Assembly: GCA_947471745.1 (NCBI GenBank)
Contig: CANJKZ010001148.1
Span: forward strand, 1,127,001-1,191,000
Direction of reading: 5' to 3'
DNA: 64,000 nt
Source of the DNA: Closterium sp. Naga37s-1
Taxonomy: Eukaryota > Streptophyta > Zygnematophyceae > Desmidiales > Closteriaceae
Shown here: positions 21,901-35,500 of the stretch, piece by piece
Layout of the letters: every line of letters begins with the position of its first letter
Position numbering within the stretch: the first letter of the stretch is position 1
Notes under the pieces: generated by a model
The model's database searches: none
Told to the model about the DNA's origin: nothing
What the model saw: only the letters and a program-made list of their open reading frames with translations
Position numbers and translations under genes: made by a program

Positions 21901-24900
21901 CGTCAAGGCAGAGAAGGGCAAAGCAGTTGCCGCCTACTATGGGTATGTGTGGGTGCAATGCGGTGTGAGGCAGAGATGAAGAAGTGCAGCATGTAGCCTG
22001 ACACGACTGTGTGTGCGTTTGAGTGCACTTGCAAGAGCAGCAGGCGGAGTGGGCGGTGACTCTGGACGCTGGCGTCCCACAGCACGGGTTATCAGAGCAT
22101 CCGTCATCCCGTGGGACGTGTTTTGAGTCGACTCAAAACAAGAGCAGCAGGCGGAGTGGGTGGTGACTCTGGACGCTGGCGTCCCACAGCACGGGTTATC
22201 AGAGCATCCGTCATCCCGTGGGACGTGTTTTGAGTCGACTCAAAACAAGAGCAGCAGGCGGAGTGGGTGGTGACTCTGGACGCTGGCGTCCCACAGCACG
22301 GGTTATCAGAGCATCCGTCATCCCGTGGGACGTGTTTTGAGTCGACTCAAAACAAGAGCAGCAGGCGGAGTGGGTGGTGACTCTGGACGCTGGCGTCCCA
22401 CAGCACGGGTTATCAGAGCATCCGTCATCCCGTGGGACGTGTTTTGAGTCGACTCAAAACAAGAGCAGCAGGCGGAGTGGGTGGTGACTCTGGACGCTGG
22501 CGTCCCACAGCACGGGTTATCAGAGCATCCGTCATCCCGTGGGACGTCTTTTGAGTCGACTCAAAACAAGAGCAGCAGGCGGAGTGGGTGGTGACTCTGG
22601 ACGCTGGCGTCCCACAGCACGGGTTATCAGAGCATCCGTCATCCCGTGGGACGTGTTTTGAGTCGACTCAAAACAAGAGCAGCAGGCGGAGTGGGTGGTG
22701 ACTCTGGACGCTGGCGTCCCACAGCACGGGTTATCAGAGCATCCGTCACCCCGTGGGACGTCAAGGCGGAGAGAGCCCTGGTGGCGGCGTTTTACGGGTA
22801 TGTGCGAGCGAGAGAACATCAGTGAATGGTATGGGTATGGGTGACATGCAAGGTGTGTGTGTTGCACGAGCAGCAGGCGGAGTAGGTGGTGATTCTAGAC
22901 GCTGACATGGTCATCAGGGCGCCCGTCACGCCGTGGGGCATCAAGGCGGAAAAGGGCAAGCTAGCAGCACTCTATTACGGGTGCGTCTACGGAAAGATTG
23001 TTGCTGCAACTTGATGTTGAGAGGGGTATGTATTGTATAGGAACAATCCCTCTCCGTGGGGTTTAGGCAACCCCACTGGTATGGATGGAGGCGAGAAAGC
23101 CTTACAAAGTGTGTGTTGTGTTTGGAAGGGCAGCAGGTGCCAGGTGGAGTGGGTGGTGATTCTAAACGCTGGCATGGTGTGGCGGTTCCCCCACCATCCC
23201 TCCCCTCCCGTCCCCTCCCCTCCTCCCAGCTATCTCATCGGTTGTGACAACATACTGGCCCAGCTGCACACGCAGCACCCCGAGCTGTGCCCCAAAGTGG
23301 GCGAATTCATCGTCATGCACATTGATGATCTGATTTCATATTCTACTCCTCCTCCTCCTCTCTATTCTCCCCTCTCCGTGTCACCTTCCCCGCCCCTCCT
23401 CTCTGTTTCCCCTTCCCCCAGCTACCTCATCGGCTGTGACAACATATTAGCCGAGCTGCACACCAAGCACCCCGAGCTGTGTCCCAAAGTTGGTGGCTTC
23501 ATCCTCATGCTCATTGATGACCTGCTGTGGGGGTGTTCTAGCCGTTCCCTCTCTGTGTTTCCGCCCTCCACCCTGCCATCCCCCCAGCTACCTCATGGGC
23601 TGTGACAACATCCTGGCCCAGCTACACACCAAGCACCCGGAGCTCTGCCCCAAAGTGGGTGGATTCATCGCCATGCTCATTGATGACCGGTCGGGATGTT
23701 CCTGTCTCCCTTCTCTGCACTTCCACCCTCTCACCCCCCCAATCAATGTTTTCTGTTCCCCCCTCCTCCGTGTTCCCCCCTTCTATTCCTCTTCTGTCTT
23801 TTCCCTCTTCTGTCTTCTAACTTCGCCCAGCTATCTGATCGGTTGTGACAACATACTGGCCGAGCTGCACACCAAGCACCCCGAGCTGTGCCCCAAAGTC
23901 GGTGGTTTCATCGTCATGCACATTGACGATCTGCGCCGCTTCGCCCCGCTCTGGCTCAGCAAGACACAGGAGGTGTGTTCTGGTGGGGGAAAAGTTGCTA
24001 GTGTGATGGCAAGGCAAGGCACACATGGGATTGTCAACCGTCACTGGGTGGGTGAGTCCCAAAGTGGGTGGTTTCATCGTCATGCACATTGAAGACTTGT
24101 GCCGCTTCGCCCCGCTCTGGCTCAGCAAGACACAGGAGGTGCGTTCTGGGGGGAGGGAGGGGGCTTGTGTGATGGCAAGGCAAAGCAAGGTGAGATGTGA
24201 TGGCATGGCAAAGCAAGGTGAGATGTGATGGCATGGCAAAGCAAGGTGAGATGTGATGGCAAGGCAAAGCAAGGTGAGATGTGATGGCATGGCAAAGCAA
24301 GGTGAGATGTGATGGCATGGCAAAGCAAGGTGAGATGTGATGGCAAGGCAAAGCAAGGTGAGATGTGATGGCATGGCAAAGCAAGGTGAGATGTGATGGC
24401 AAGGCAAAGCAAGGTGAGATGTGATGGCATGGCAAAGCAAGGTGAGATGTGATGGCATGGCAAGGCAAGGTGAGATGTGATGGCATGGCAAAGCAAGGTG
24501 AGATGTGATGGCAAGGCAAAGCAAGGTGAGATGTGATGGCATGGCAAAGCAAGGTGAGATGTGATGGCATGGCAAAGCAAGGTGAGATGTGATGGCATGG
24601 CATTGTCAACGAAGACTGACTGGGTGTGCCCCAAAGTGGGTGGATTGTGGATTCATGTTCATGCACATTGAAGACTTGCGCCGCTTCGCCCCGCTCTGGC
24701 TCAGCAAGACACAGGAGGTGCGTTGGTGCTGCTGATGTGATGGCAAGGCAAGGCAAGGCAAGGTGAGATCTGATGCACTTGAAGACCTGCGCCGCTTCGC
24801 CCCACTCTGGCTCAGCAAGACACAGGAGGTGCGTGATGGCACGGCATTGGCATGCCAGTCCTGACTGACTGGGTGTGTCCCAAATCGGATTGTGCTTGTG

Positions 24901-27900
24901 GTTGATTGTCATGCACAGTGATGATCAAGACACAGGAGGTGCACTCGCTCGTTGCTGTCAAGGTGAGTACAAGTGGCTGTGCGTTGATTCATTGTCATGC
25001 ACTTTGTCTGGCTGACGTGTAGTAGTAGTCTTTTGAGACGTCTCAGAAACCTACTTACTACACTTGGCTGTGAGTTGATTCATTGTCATGCAGATTGTCG
25101 GGCTGACTTTTGCAAGTACAGTGTCTTCTCGTTCGCTTCTCCACTCCTTCTGTCACTCTCGTCCCCAGCAGGTGCGACCCGACAAGGCCAATTACGCACG
25201 GAACATTACAGGAGATGCGTACTCGTCAGGGTGACTTTCCAGGCGACTTAAGCGTGTCTCTGTTTCCTGGTTGCTTCTCCTCGGGTTCTGCCTCTCTCCT
25301 CCCTTTCAGGTGCATCACAGGAGACGTGTAATTGTCTCTCGAACGTCTCTCTTATCCCTATTTCCCTTTTCTCTTGTTTCACTTTCCCCCCTTTCAGGTG
25401 CGAGCAGACAAGGCACACTACGCGAGGAACATCACGGGAGACGTGTACTCCTCAGGGTGGATCAGCGAGATGTATGGCTACTCGTTTGGCGCTGCTGATG
25501 TGAGTGGCGCGTTGCTGTGCTGATGCTGATGCTATGATACCATGTGGTGCCAGCAGATAAGAAGTCATGTACTCGTCGGAGAGGATCAGTGAGATGTATG
25601 GCGACTCGTTCGGTGCTGCTGCTGTGAGTGCGTTTCATGGCATGGCATGGCATGGCATGGCTAGGGATGGTACCCTATGGTGGTAAGTGGAAGATGCAGA
25701 GTGGATCAGTGAGATGTGTGCCTTAATTGTTTGTGCTGCTGACGTGACATGAGTACACTCAAACGAGTAGCCCCATGCGCTGCTCCTCTCCCCTCACCCC
25801 CCACCCCCCACCCGCCCTCCTCCTTCCCTCATGCCTGCCCCCTCCTGCCAGGCGTGGACCCCGTCTGCTACACTACGGGAGCTTTGGCAAGTCGAGCTTC
25901 CATCCCTTTGCCTTGGATCTCCACCCTCCCCACCGGTCTCAACCCTTTTCCCACACCTCCCCACCCCTTCCCAACAGGCTGGGTTACACCATCAAGTGGA
26001 CCAACAACCATGCTCTACCCAGGCTACACCCCAACGCCAGGCGTGGATCCCCGCTTGCTGCACTACGGGCTTGCCCTCCCCATCAGAAACTGGAGCTTTG
26101 GGAAGTCGATGCATCCACCCCCCCGCCTTTTATTTCCACCTATCCCAACCGGTCCCAATCGCTTCCTCTTCCCCATTCCCTCTGCAGGCCGGGTTGCAAC
26201 ATCAAGTGGACCAAACAACGATGCTCTATCCGGGCTACACCCCAACGCCAGGCGTGGACCCCCGCTTGCTGCACTACGGGCTCGCCTTCTCCGTGGGCAA
26301 CTGGAGCTTCGGGAAGACGGGCTTCCATCACTCCGTCTTCGATTTCCACCCTCCTGACCGGTCTCAACCCTTTTCCCACAACTCCCCACCTCTTCCAACA
26401 GGCCGAGTTGCACCATCAAGTAGACCAAACCACCATGCTCTACCCAGGCTACACCCCAACGCCAGGCGTGGACCCGCGCTTGCTGCACTACGGGCTTGCC
26501 TTCTTCCCATTTCCCCCTGATCTATACCCTCCTCCCACTCCCATTGACAGGCCGAGTTACAACATCAAGTGGACCAGACGACCATGCTCTATCCGGGTTA
26601 CACCCCAACGCCAGGCGTGGACCCGCGCCTGCTGCACTACGGGCTTGCCTTCTTCCCATTTCCCCCTGATCTATACCCTCCTCCCACTCCCATTGACAGG
26701 CCGAGTTACAACATCAAGTGGACCAGACGACCATGCTCTATCCGGGTTACACCCCAACGCCAGGCGTGGACCCGCGCCTGCTGCACTACGGGCTTGCCTT
26801 CTTCCCATTTCCCCCTGATCTATACCCTCCTCCCACTCCCATTGACAGGCCGAGTTACAACATCAAGTGGACCAGACGACCATGCTCTATCCGGGTTACA
26901 CCCCAACGCCAGGCGTGGACCCGCGCCTGCTGCACTACGGGCTTGCCTTCTTCCCATTTCCCCCTGATCTATACCCTCCTCCCACTCCCATTGACAGGCC
27001 GAGTTACAACATCAAGTGGACCAGACGACCATGCTCTATCCGGGTTACACCCCAACGCCAGGCGTGGACCCGCGCCTGCTGCACTACGGGCTTGCCTTCT
27101 TCCCATTTCCCCCTGATCTATACCCTCCTCCCACTCCCATTGACAGGCCGAGTTACAACATCAAGTGGACCAGACGACCATGCTCTATCCGGGTTACACC
27201 CCAACGCCAGGCGTGGACCCGCGCCTGCTGCACTACGGGCTTGCCTTCTTCCCATTTCCCCCTGATCTATACCCTCCTCCCACTCCCATTGACAGGCCGA
27301 GTTACACCACCAGGTGGACCAGACGACCATGCTCTATCCGGGTTACACCCCAACGCCAGGCGTGGACCCGCGCCTGCTGCACTACGGGCTTGCCTTCTTC
27401 CCATTTCCCCCTGATCTATACCCTCCTCCCACTCCCATTGACAGGCCGAGTTACAACATCAAGTGGACCAGACGACCATGCTCTATCCGGGTTACACCCC
27501 AACGCCAGGCGTGGACCCGCGCCTGCTGCACTACGGGCTTGCCTTCTTCCCATTTCCCCCTGATCTATACCCTCCTCCCACTCCCATTGACAGGCCGAGT
27601 TACAACATCAAGTGGACCAGACGACCATGCTCTATCCGGGTTACACCCCAACGCCAGGCGTGGACCCGCGCCTGCTGCACTACGGGCTCGCCTTCTCCGT
27701 CGGCAACTGGAGCTTTGGCAAGTCGCAGCACCGGACGGATAAGATTGTGAATGAGTGCAACCGGCTGTTTGACCCTCCACCGTTCCCCTCTGAGGTGAGT
27801 TGTGGAGTGGTTCCAAATGCGTGAGATGGAGACATCAAGTGGGCAACTGGAGCTTCGGCAAGTCGCATCATCGCACGGATAAGATCGTCAATGAGTGCAA

Positions 27901-29485
27901 CAGACTGTTCGATCCTCCTCCATTTGCTTCTGAGGTGAGACATTCAGTGGGGTCAGGCATTGAAGGTGCGTGAGAAGGGGAATCGAAGTCGGCAACTGGC
28001 AAGTCGCAGCACCGGACGGACAGGATTGTGAATGAGTGCAACCGGCTGTTTGATCCTCCGCCGTTCCCTTCTGAGGTGAGTGTTCAGAGGTGTTGAGTGC
28101 GGTGAGTGAGGCATGCAGTGGGTGGGATCAGTCGGCAAATGCACAGCTGGAGCTTTGGCAAGTCGCAGCATCTCACAGACATGATTGTGAACGAGTGCAA
28201 CCGGCTATTCGATCCTCCTCCATTCTCTTCTGAGGTGAGACATTCAGTGGGGTGAGGTGCCAAGGATGCATGAGACGGACAATCCACGTGCACTCGTGGA
28301 GAAGCTTTGGGCAAGACACAGCACCGGACAGACAGGGTTGTGAGCGAGTGCAACCGGCTGTTCGGTCCTCCTCCGTTCCCTGAGTGAGGACCATGTTGTA
28401 ATAAGCGTTTAGTGTCCTCTGCAGGGGGTTTTTGAGAATTCCCAAAAACGCCTTTCCCTGAACGAGTACCATGTTGTATATTAGCGTTTAGTGTCCTCTG
28501 CCCTGTCCCATTCAACTTCCCTGCCTTCCCCCCCTCCCCCCCCCCCCATTTTCTTTTGCTGAACCCCTCGTGTGTAGATCATAGAGCTTGACAAAGAGAA
28601 GAAGCGGGGCCTTCTATTGAGTATAGAGTGTGTCAACACATTGAACGAGGGTCTTATCATCCACCATGCCACCCACGGCTGCCCCAACCCAGCCCCCTCC
28701 CCCTACCGCTCCATGCTGCTGTGAGTGAGCTTCTCTCCCCTTATTCTGAGACCCCTGACCCTTTCAACTCTTCCCCTCATCACTCCTCCTCTTCCCTTTC
28801 CTCTCCTCTCTTCCTTCTCTCTCCCTCTCCTCTCTCCCTCATCACTCCCCCCTCTCCCCTTCCTCTCTCCCTCCTCTCCCTCTCATCTCTCCCCTTTATC
28901 ACTCTCCCATCTCCCATTCCTCTCTCCATCCTCTCTCGCTCCTCTCCCTCTCCTCTCCTCTCTCTTCTCATCACTCCCCCCTCTCCCCTTCCTCTCTCCC
29001 TCCTCTCTCTCCCTCATCACTCCCCCCTCAGTCCAAGAAAGCAGTCACACCTGAACCCTTCCACCTCTGTCTTACGCCTCTCTCCAAATCATCTCCCCTT
29101 CGTCGCTCCTCCCTCTCCGCACACGCTCACGCGCGCGCACGTTGCTCCTCCCTCTCCCCTTCCTCTCCCCTCGTCGTTCCCCCTCCTTCCTAATTTTCCC
29201 ACCCACCAGTGCAAGCATCCAGTCATCCCTGGAAAGGACCTGCCACATATTTCTGACGCCCCTCCCCCACTCCCCTCTACCCTTCGTTTCTCTCCCCCCG
29301 CCCACCAGTGCAAGCATCCAGTCATCCCTGGGCCCTGCTGCCTTTGGCCCCACTGTTTCTTCCCGGCCTGATGGGGGCATGCTCCGAGGGGAGGTGAGGG
29401 GAGCGGCTGAGAGAGGAGAATTAAGAGGGGCAGTAGGAGCATCTGGTGTTACCAGCACCAGCGTAGGGGGTGAGAGCAACAGCAG

Positions 29486-29516
<31 letters not shown>

Positions 29517-32500
29517 GGTGGCGGCAGTGGCAGCAACAGCAGCAGCAGCAGTGATGGGAGTGCAGGCGGGGGAAGGTCAGGAGGCGTGAGGTTGGAAAGG
29601 AGAAGCATAGGATCAGAGAAGGGGGAGCTTGTTAAAGGGAATGGAAAAGGAGAGAGTGGGGAGAAGGAGAGTGGGACGAAAGGGACTGGGGTGGGTGAGA
29701 GTGGGATGGAAGGAGTACGGAGTGCAGGAGAGGGGGCAGGAGAGAGGGAGGAGGAGAGGATAGTGGAGCAGGTTGAAAAGGAGACTGGTGTGGGTTTCTG
29801 GGGCGACGATGGTGTTGATAGTAGTGATGGTGCTAATGGGGATGATGGTGGTGCTGTTGGTGGTGGCGGTGGTGGTGGTGCTGGTGGTGATGGTGATGGG
29901 AACAACAAGCAAGGACAAGTGAAGGCTGGGGGTCAAGCAGAGGGGCAAGCGCAAGGGGAGAGCAGCGAGCAGCAGAAAGCAGGCAGCAAAGGCAGTCACA
30001 GAAGCAGAGGCAGAGGCAGAGGCAAAGACGACAAGTCCCCTCCTCTTGCAGACACGACTGAGAAACTCCATAGGTGGATGGACAAGTGGAGAAAAAACAC
30101 ACTCTCCCTCCTCCCCTCCTCTTTCCAAGACGCTTCCCTCCTCCCAATCCTCGAACTCAACACTCCTCTTCCAGTTCCTCTCCCGCTGCCGAACCTGGGC
30201 CCGGACGTACCTGTTGATCCGGCTCGGGATCCGAACCTGTGGCAGCCTTTCCGCGTGAAGGGCACGCCGAGGCTGGTCACGCTTTTTTCGGTCGAGTGCA
30301 CAGCGTATTTCGATTGGCAGACGCTCGGGCTGATGTATAGTTTTCGACGGAGCGGGCAGCCCGGAAAACTTGTGCGGCTGCTGGCTTGTAACGAGGACAT
30401 GCTTAAGGAGTATAAGGGGCTGGACCTGGCACCAACTATGGTTGTACCGAATTGGGACCACGACCCCCATAATGGAGACTGGTAAGTGGGTTTGCAGTGG
30501 GCTTGCACCGAGTAAAGGGGCACCGAGGGGGTGCCCCCATAGGGAGTACAAGGGGCTGCACCTGGGGCCGACTATGGTGGTACCGAATTGGGACCATGAT
30601 CCCCACAATGGAGACTGGTGCGTGTGCAATGTGCTTGGGGGGGTGGGATGGGACGGGGGGGAGGGGGATGGGGAAAGTGGGGGGGGTGGGGGATGGGGTG
30701 GGGGTGCCACCATAGGGAGTACAAGGGGCTGGACCTGGCTCCAACTATGGTGGTGCCGAATTGGGACCACGACCCCCACAGTGGAGACTGGTGCGTGTGA
30801 AATGTGCTTGGGGGGTGGGATGGGACGGGGGGGAGGGGGATGGGGAAAGTGGGGGGGGGTGGGGGATGGGGTGGGGGTGCCACCATAGGGAGTACAAGGG
30901 GCTGGACCTGGCTCCAACTATGGTGGTGCCGAATTGGGACCACGACCCCCACAGTGGAGACTGGTGCGTGTGCAATGTGCTTTGGGGGTGGGATGGGACG
31001 GGGGGGAGGGGGATGGGGAAAGTGGGGGGGGGTGGGGGATGGGGTGGGGGTGCCACCATAGGGAGTACAAGGGGCTGGACCTGGCTCCAACTATGGTGGT
31101 GCCGAATTGGGACCACGACCCCCACAGTGGAGACTGGTGCGTGTGCAATGTGCTTGGGGGGTGGGATGGGACGGGGGGGAGGGGGATGGGGAAAGTGGGG
31201 GGGGGTGGGGGATGGGGTGGGGGTGCCACCATAGGGAGTACAAGGGGCTGGACCTGGCTCCAACTATGGTGGTGCCGAATTGGGACCACGACCCCCACAG
31301 TGGAGACTGGTGCGTGTGCAATGTGCTTGGGGGGTGGGATGGGACGGGGGGGAGGGGGATGGGGAAAGTGGGGGGGGTGGGGGATGGGGTGGGGGTGCCA
31401 CCATAGGGAGTACAAGGGGCTGGACCTGGCTCCAACTATGGTGGTGCCGAATTGGGACCACGACCCCCACAGTGGAGACTGGTGCGTGTGCAATGTGCTT
31501 GGGGGGTGGGATGGGACGGGGGGGAGGGGGATGGGGAAAGTGGGGGGGGTGGGGGATGGGGTGGGGGTTCACCTTAAGGAGTACAAGGGGCTGGACCTGC
31601 CACCGACTAGGGTGGTGCCGAACTGGGACCACGACCCTCACAACAGGGACTGGTAGGTGTGCATGTGCATTGTGCACTGCAGGGTTGCTTGGATTGTGGG
31701 CAAAGCGTGGCAAGGGGGGAAAGGGGTGGAAAGGGTGGCAGGGGTTTGCTGTCGTTATGAATATAAGGGGCTGGACCTGGCACCGACTATGGTGGTGCCG
31801 AACTGGGACCACGACCCTCATAACGGAGACTGGTGGGTGTGCGTGCAGTGGGCTTGGGCTTGCCGGGTGGGTGGGGAGGAGGGAGGGAGAGTGGGAGGTA
31901 TCACCTTAAGGAGTATGAGGGGCAGGACCTGACTCTCCGACTACGGTGGTGCCCAATTGGGATCACGACCCCCACAACGGAGACTGGTGGGTGTGCAGAG
32001 GGCTTGGAAGGTGAGAGGGGGTGGAGGGAGGGGGGAAAGTGGGGGGTGGTCTCTCACCTTAAGGAGTATTGTGGTAGCCGAACAGGACCCCCACAATGGA
32101 GACTGGTGAGTGTGAAATGTTTGCCCAGTGGCTTGGGGGACACTTTTGAGAATCTGAAAAATGGGGCAAGAGGTTGGAAAGGGGGGTGATCCTTTCCCCA
32201 CTCCCTTCTCCCCTTCCCTCCCCTACTCCTCCCCCACTTCCCTGCTCAGGTATTCCGCCATCTGCCCTGACTCCTCTTCACTCACTTCCTTCCCTGCTCA
32301 GGTATTCCGCCATCAATAAGCCTGTGGGCGTCAAGTACTGGCTCGACAACAGCCCCGATGCGCAACTGGTCGATTTTGTCCTCATCCTGGACGCGGATCA
32401 GATCCTCCGCCGCCCGATCCTTCCCTGGGAGCTTGGCGCCGAGCGAGGCCGCCCAGTTTCCGCCGACTATGGGTGAGTGAAGTGTGAGTGAGTGAGTGAG

Positions 32501-35500
32501 TGAGGGAGTAGTGCGTGGTCTTGAGATGAGAGTGAGTGAGTGTGAGGGAGTATGGGGCGGTCCAAGAGATGAGACGAGAGTGAGTGAGGGAGTGAGGAGA
32601 AGAGAGGGTTAGGGAGCGATTGAAGGAGCTAGGAGCTGGTCTAGGTTTTGAGAGAGATTGAGAGGGATTGAGAGGGCCTAGATTGTTGCTCCAGAAAGTG
32701 CGTTCGTGGGGGCCTGCCTCGCCATCGACACACATGGCCTTTCTTTCTTCTTTCCTCCTCTTCTCTTCGTCATGCATGCCTTGTAACAAAGCACATGTCT
32801 TCATGTCCATTGGTACTTTTCCGTCCTTCCTTCCCTACTTATTTTTTTAATCATGCTGTACCACCTCTACTCCATCATGCTGTACCATCTCTACTCCATC
32901 ATGCTGTACCACCTCCACTCCATCATGCTGTACCACCTCCACTCCATCATGCTGTACCACCTCCACTCCATCATGCTGTACCACCTCCACTCCATCATGC
33001 TGTACCACCTCCACTCCATCATGCTGTACCACCTCCACTCCATCATGCTGTACCACCTCCACCCCATCATGCTGTACCACCTCCACTCCATCATGCTGTA
33101 CCACCTCCACTCCATCATGCTGTACCACCTCCACTCCATCATGCTGTACCACCTCCACTCCATCATGCTGTACCACCTCCACCCAGGTACCTGATCGGCT
33201 GTGACAACATCCTGGGCTCGCTGCACATGAAGCACCCCAAGCACTGCGACAAGGTCGGAGGATACATCGCCATTCACGTGGAGGACTTGCGACTTTTGGC
33301 CCCGCGCTGGATCGCCAAGACCGAAGAGGTAGAAGGGGGTTGATGGGTTGAATCACCTATAAGGTTTGCACTCTTACCATCACCATCCACGTGGATGACC
33401 TGCGCCTGCTGGCCCCGCACTGGATCGCCAAGACAGAGGAGGTACGGGCGAGACGAGGGATATAGGCATGAGCATTTGGCCCGGTCGGGTCGGGTCGGCC
33501 TGACCCGACTCGGTAATTTGCTCGGGTCGGGTCAGGACCTTCGAAGTCCTGACCCGTCCGAGTCGAGTCGGGTCGGCTCGGTCGGGAAACCCGACCCGAC
33601 TGCGAAACCGAGTCGGGTCGAGTCGGGCTTCGGGCCCTGCGTGACCCGATCCGTTTTCGGGTCAGGAAACAGGGTTACCTGACCCGACTCGGTTTCGGGC
33701 CCAGCTGAAACCCTAGTCGATCGTTGCCGAGGGGTCATTTTGTACCCCTCGACATCTCACTCGCCATTTCTGCAGAAACGCAAACCTAGACCTAAGAGTA
33801 TTTTAAGGCCCAAGTAGCTGCCTTCACATAGATCGCGTGTCTCATCTCTTGTTTGCTTCTCACTTTCTCCCCTCCCAGGTGCAAGCGGACAAGGCACACT
33901 ATGCCACCAACAACATCATTGCTCCTTCCTCCCCTCCTCCATCCCTCTCTCATCAGTGATGTATCCATCCCCCACCCCCTCCCCCCCTCCCAGGTGCGAG
34001 CAGACAAGGAGCACTACGCCACCAACATCACGGGCGACGTGTACGGGCAGGGGTGGATCAGCGAGATGTACGGGTACTCGTTCGGCGCCTCTGATGTGAG
34101 TTGATTACTAACCGTCTCAAAACATTCTAGCTGTGCGAGCAGACGTGAGGGGAAGAGAGCTTACCATGAAACCATCAGTGCCCCCCAGCCAACGTGTACA
34201 GGCAGGGAGATGTACGGCTACTCTTTCGGCGCCTCTGATGTGAGTCCATGGCATGGCATGGCGTAGCGTGGCATGGCATGGCGTAGCGTGGCATGGCATG
34301 GCGTAGCGTGGCATGGCATGGCGTAGCGTGGCATGGCATGGCGTAGCATGGCATGGCATGGTGTAGCATGGCATGGCATGGCGTAGCATGGCATGGCATG
34401 GCGTAGCATGGCATGGCATGGCGTAGCATGGCATGGCATGGCGTAGCATGGCATGGCATGGCGTACCATGGGATGGCATGGCGAGGGTGGTGCTAGGAGA
34501 TACAGAGTGGTTCAGTGAGAGTTAAGGCTACTTCTTCTGGGCCTCTGATGTGGGTCGAGGCATGTTATGGCTAGGAATGGCTATGAATGGATAGAAGGTT
34601 CTGTGTGGTGCTGACAGATACAGTGGGGTTGGGCTTCTTTTCTATGGGTTCGGGGTCAAACGGCTTGCTTACTCATGGAATAAGTCCCTCTTCCAAGGCA
34701 CCCCACTAGCCCTCACCTTCGGCCTCCATTTTCCCACTTTTCCACTCATCTCCCACCTCTCTCGCTCCGGTTATGCTTCTCCCTTTACTCCCCGCGTCCC
34801 CAATCCTCGGGCCAATCTGCACCACGTGGTGATAGACAGCAGAATGCTCTACCCAGGCTATCCCCCTCCCTGTCCTCCTCTACTCTCTGATGTCTTCCCC
34901 CCTCTCCTTCTTTCTCCTCCCATCACAGACCAATCTACACCACGTGGTGATAGACAGCATAATGCTCTACCCAGGCTATCCCCCTCCCTGTCCTCCTCTG
35001 CTCTCTGATCTCTTCTCCCCACTCTCCTCCCTTATCCTCCCTCCTCAGGCAAATCTACACCACGTGGTTATCGATAACATAATGCTCTACCCAGGCTATG
35101 CCCCCGTGCCCAACGTGGACCCGCGTCTCTTCCACTACGGCCTCGAGGTTAAAGTTCTGAATTACTCCTGGGACAAGTCCCGCTTCCGAGACACCCCCCT
35201 AGCCCTCACCTGCGGCTTCCATTTCCCCGATCCTCCAGATGTTACGGACTTGCCCCCGTTACCTGCTGTCGATTCTGGTGCTGCTGCTGCTGCCGCTGGT
35301 GGTAAGCGTGGTATAGGCGGTTTATTCGCGGGGCTTAGGGGCGGAGGAGGAGGGGAGGAGGAGAGGGAGAAGAAGCTGAGGGAAATACTAGAGGAGCGGA
35401 GGAAAGATTTCATTGTGATTGAGTGTGTTGCGGTGCTGAATCGGGCTTTAAGGGAGTATCATCAGCTGAAGCTTGGGTGCCCTGTGTCTGGCGAGAAAGA

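Noticed and set aside
22030-22795. Possible CRISPR-like array (regular palindromic repeat, constant spacing)
   Set aside because: The spacers are identical copies of an exon fragment, the context is a plant-type intron and there are no cas genes.
23817-24912. Minus-strand open frames of repeated MPCHHISPCFAMPSH type
   Set aside because: Product of the 28-bp VNTR in SERGT1 intron 4, not a gene.
25775-27742. Series of plus-strand open frames of 132 codons repeated every 149 bp
   Set aside because: They are the exon-6 ghost array read in wrong frames through the spacers.
30436-31909. Pro/His-rich minus-strand and Gly/Trp-rich plus-strand open frames
   Set aside because: Both strands of the G-rich 173-bp array read open by composition; the plus-strand exon-8 fragments explain the recurring block.
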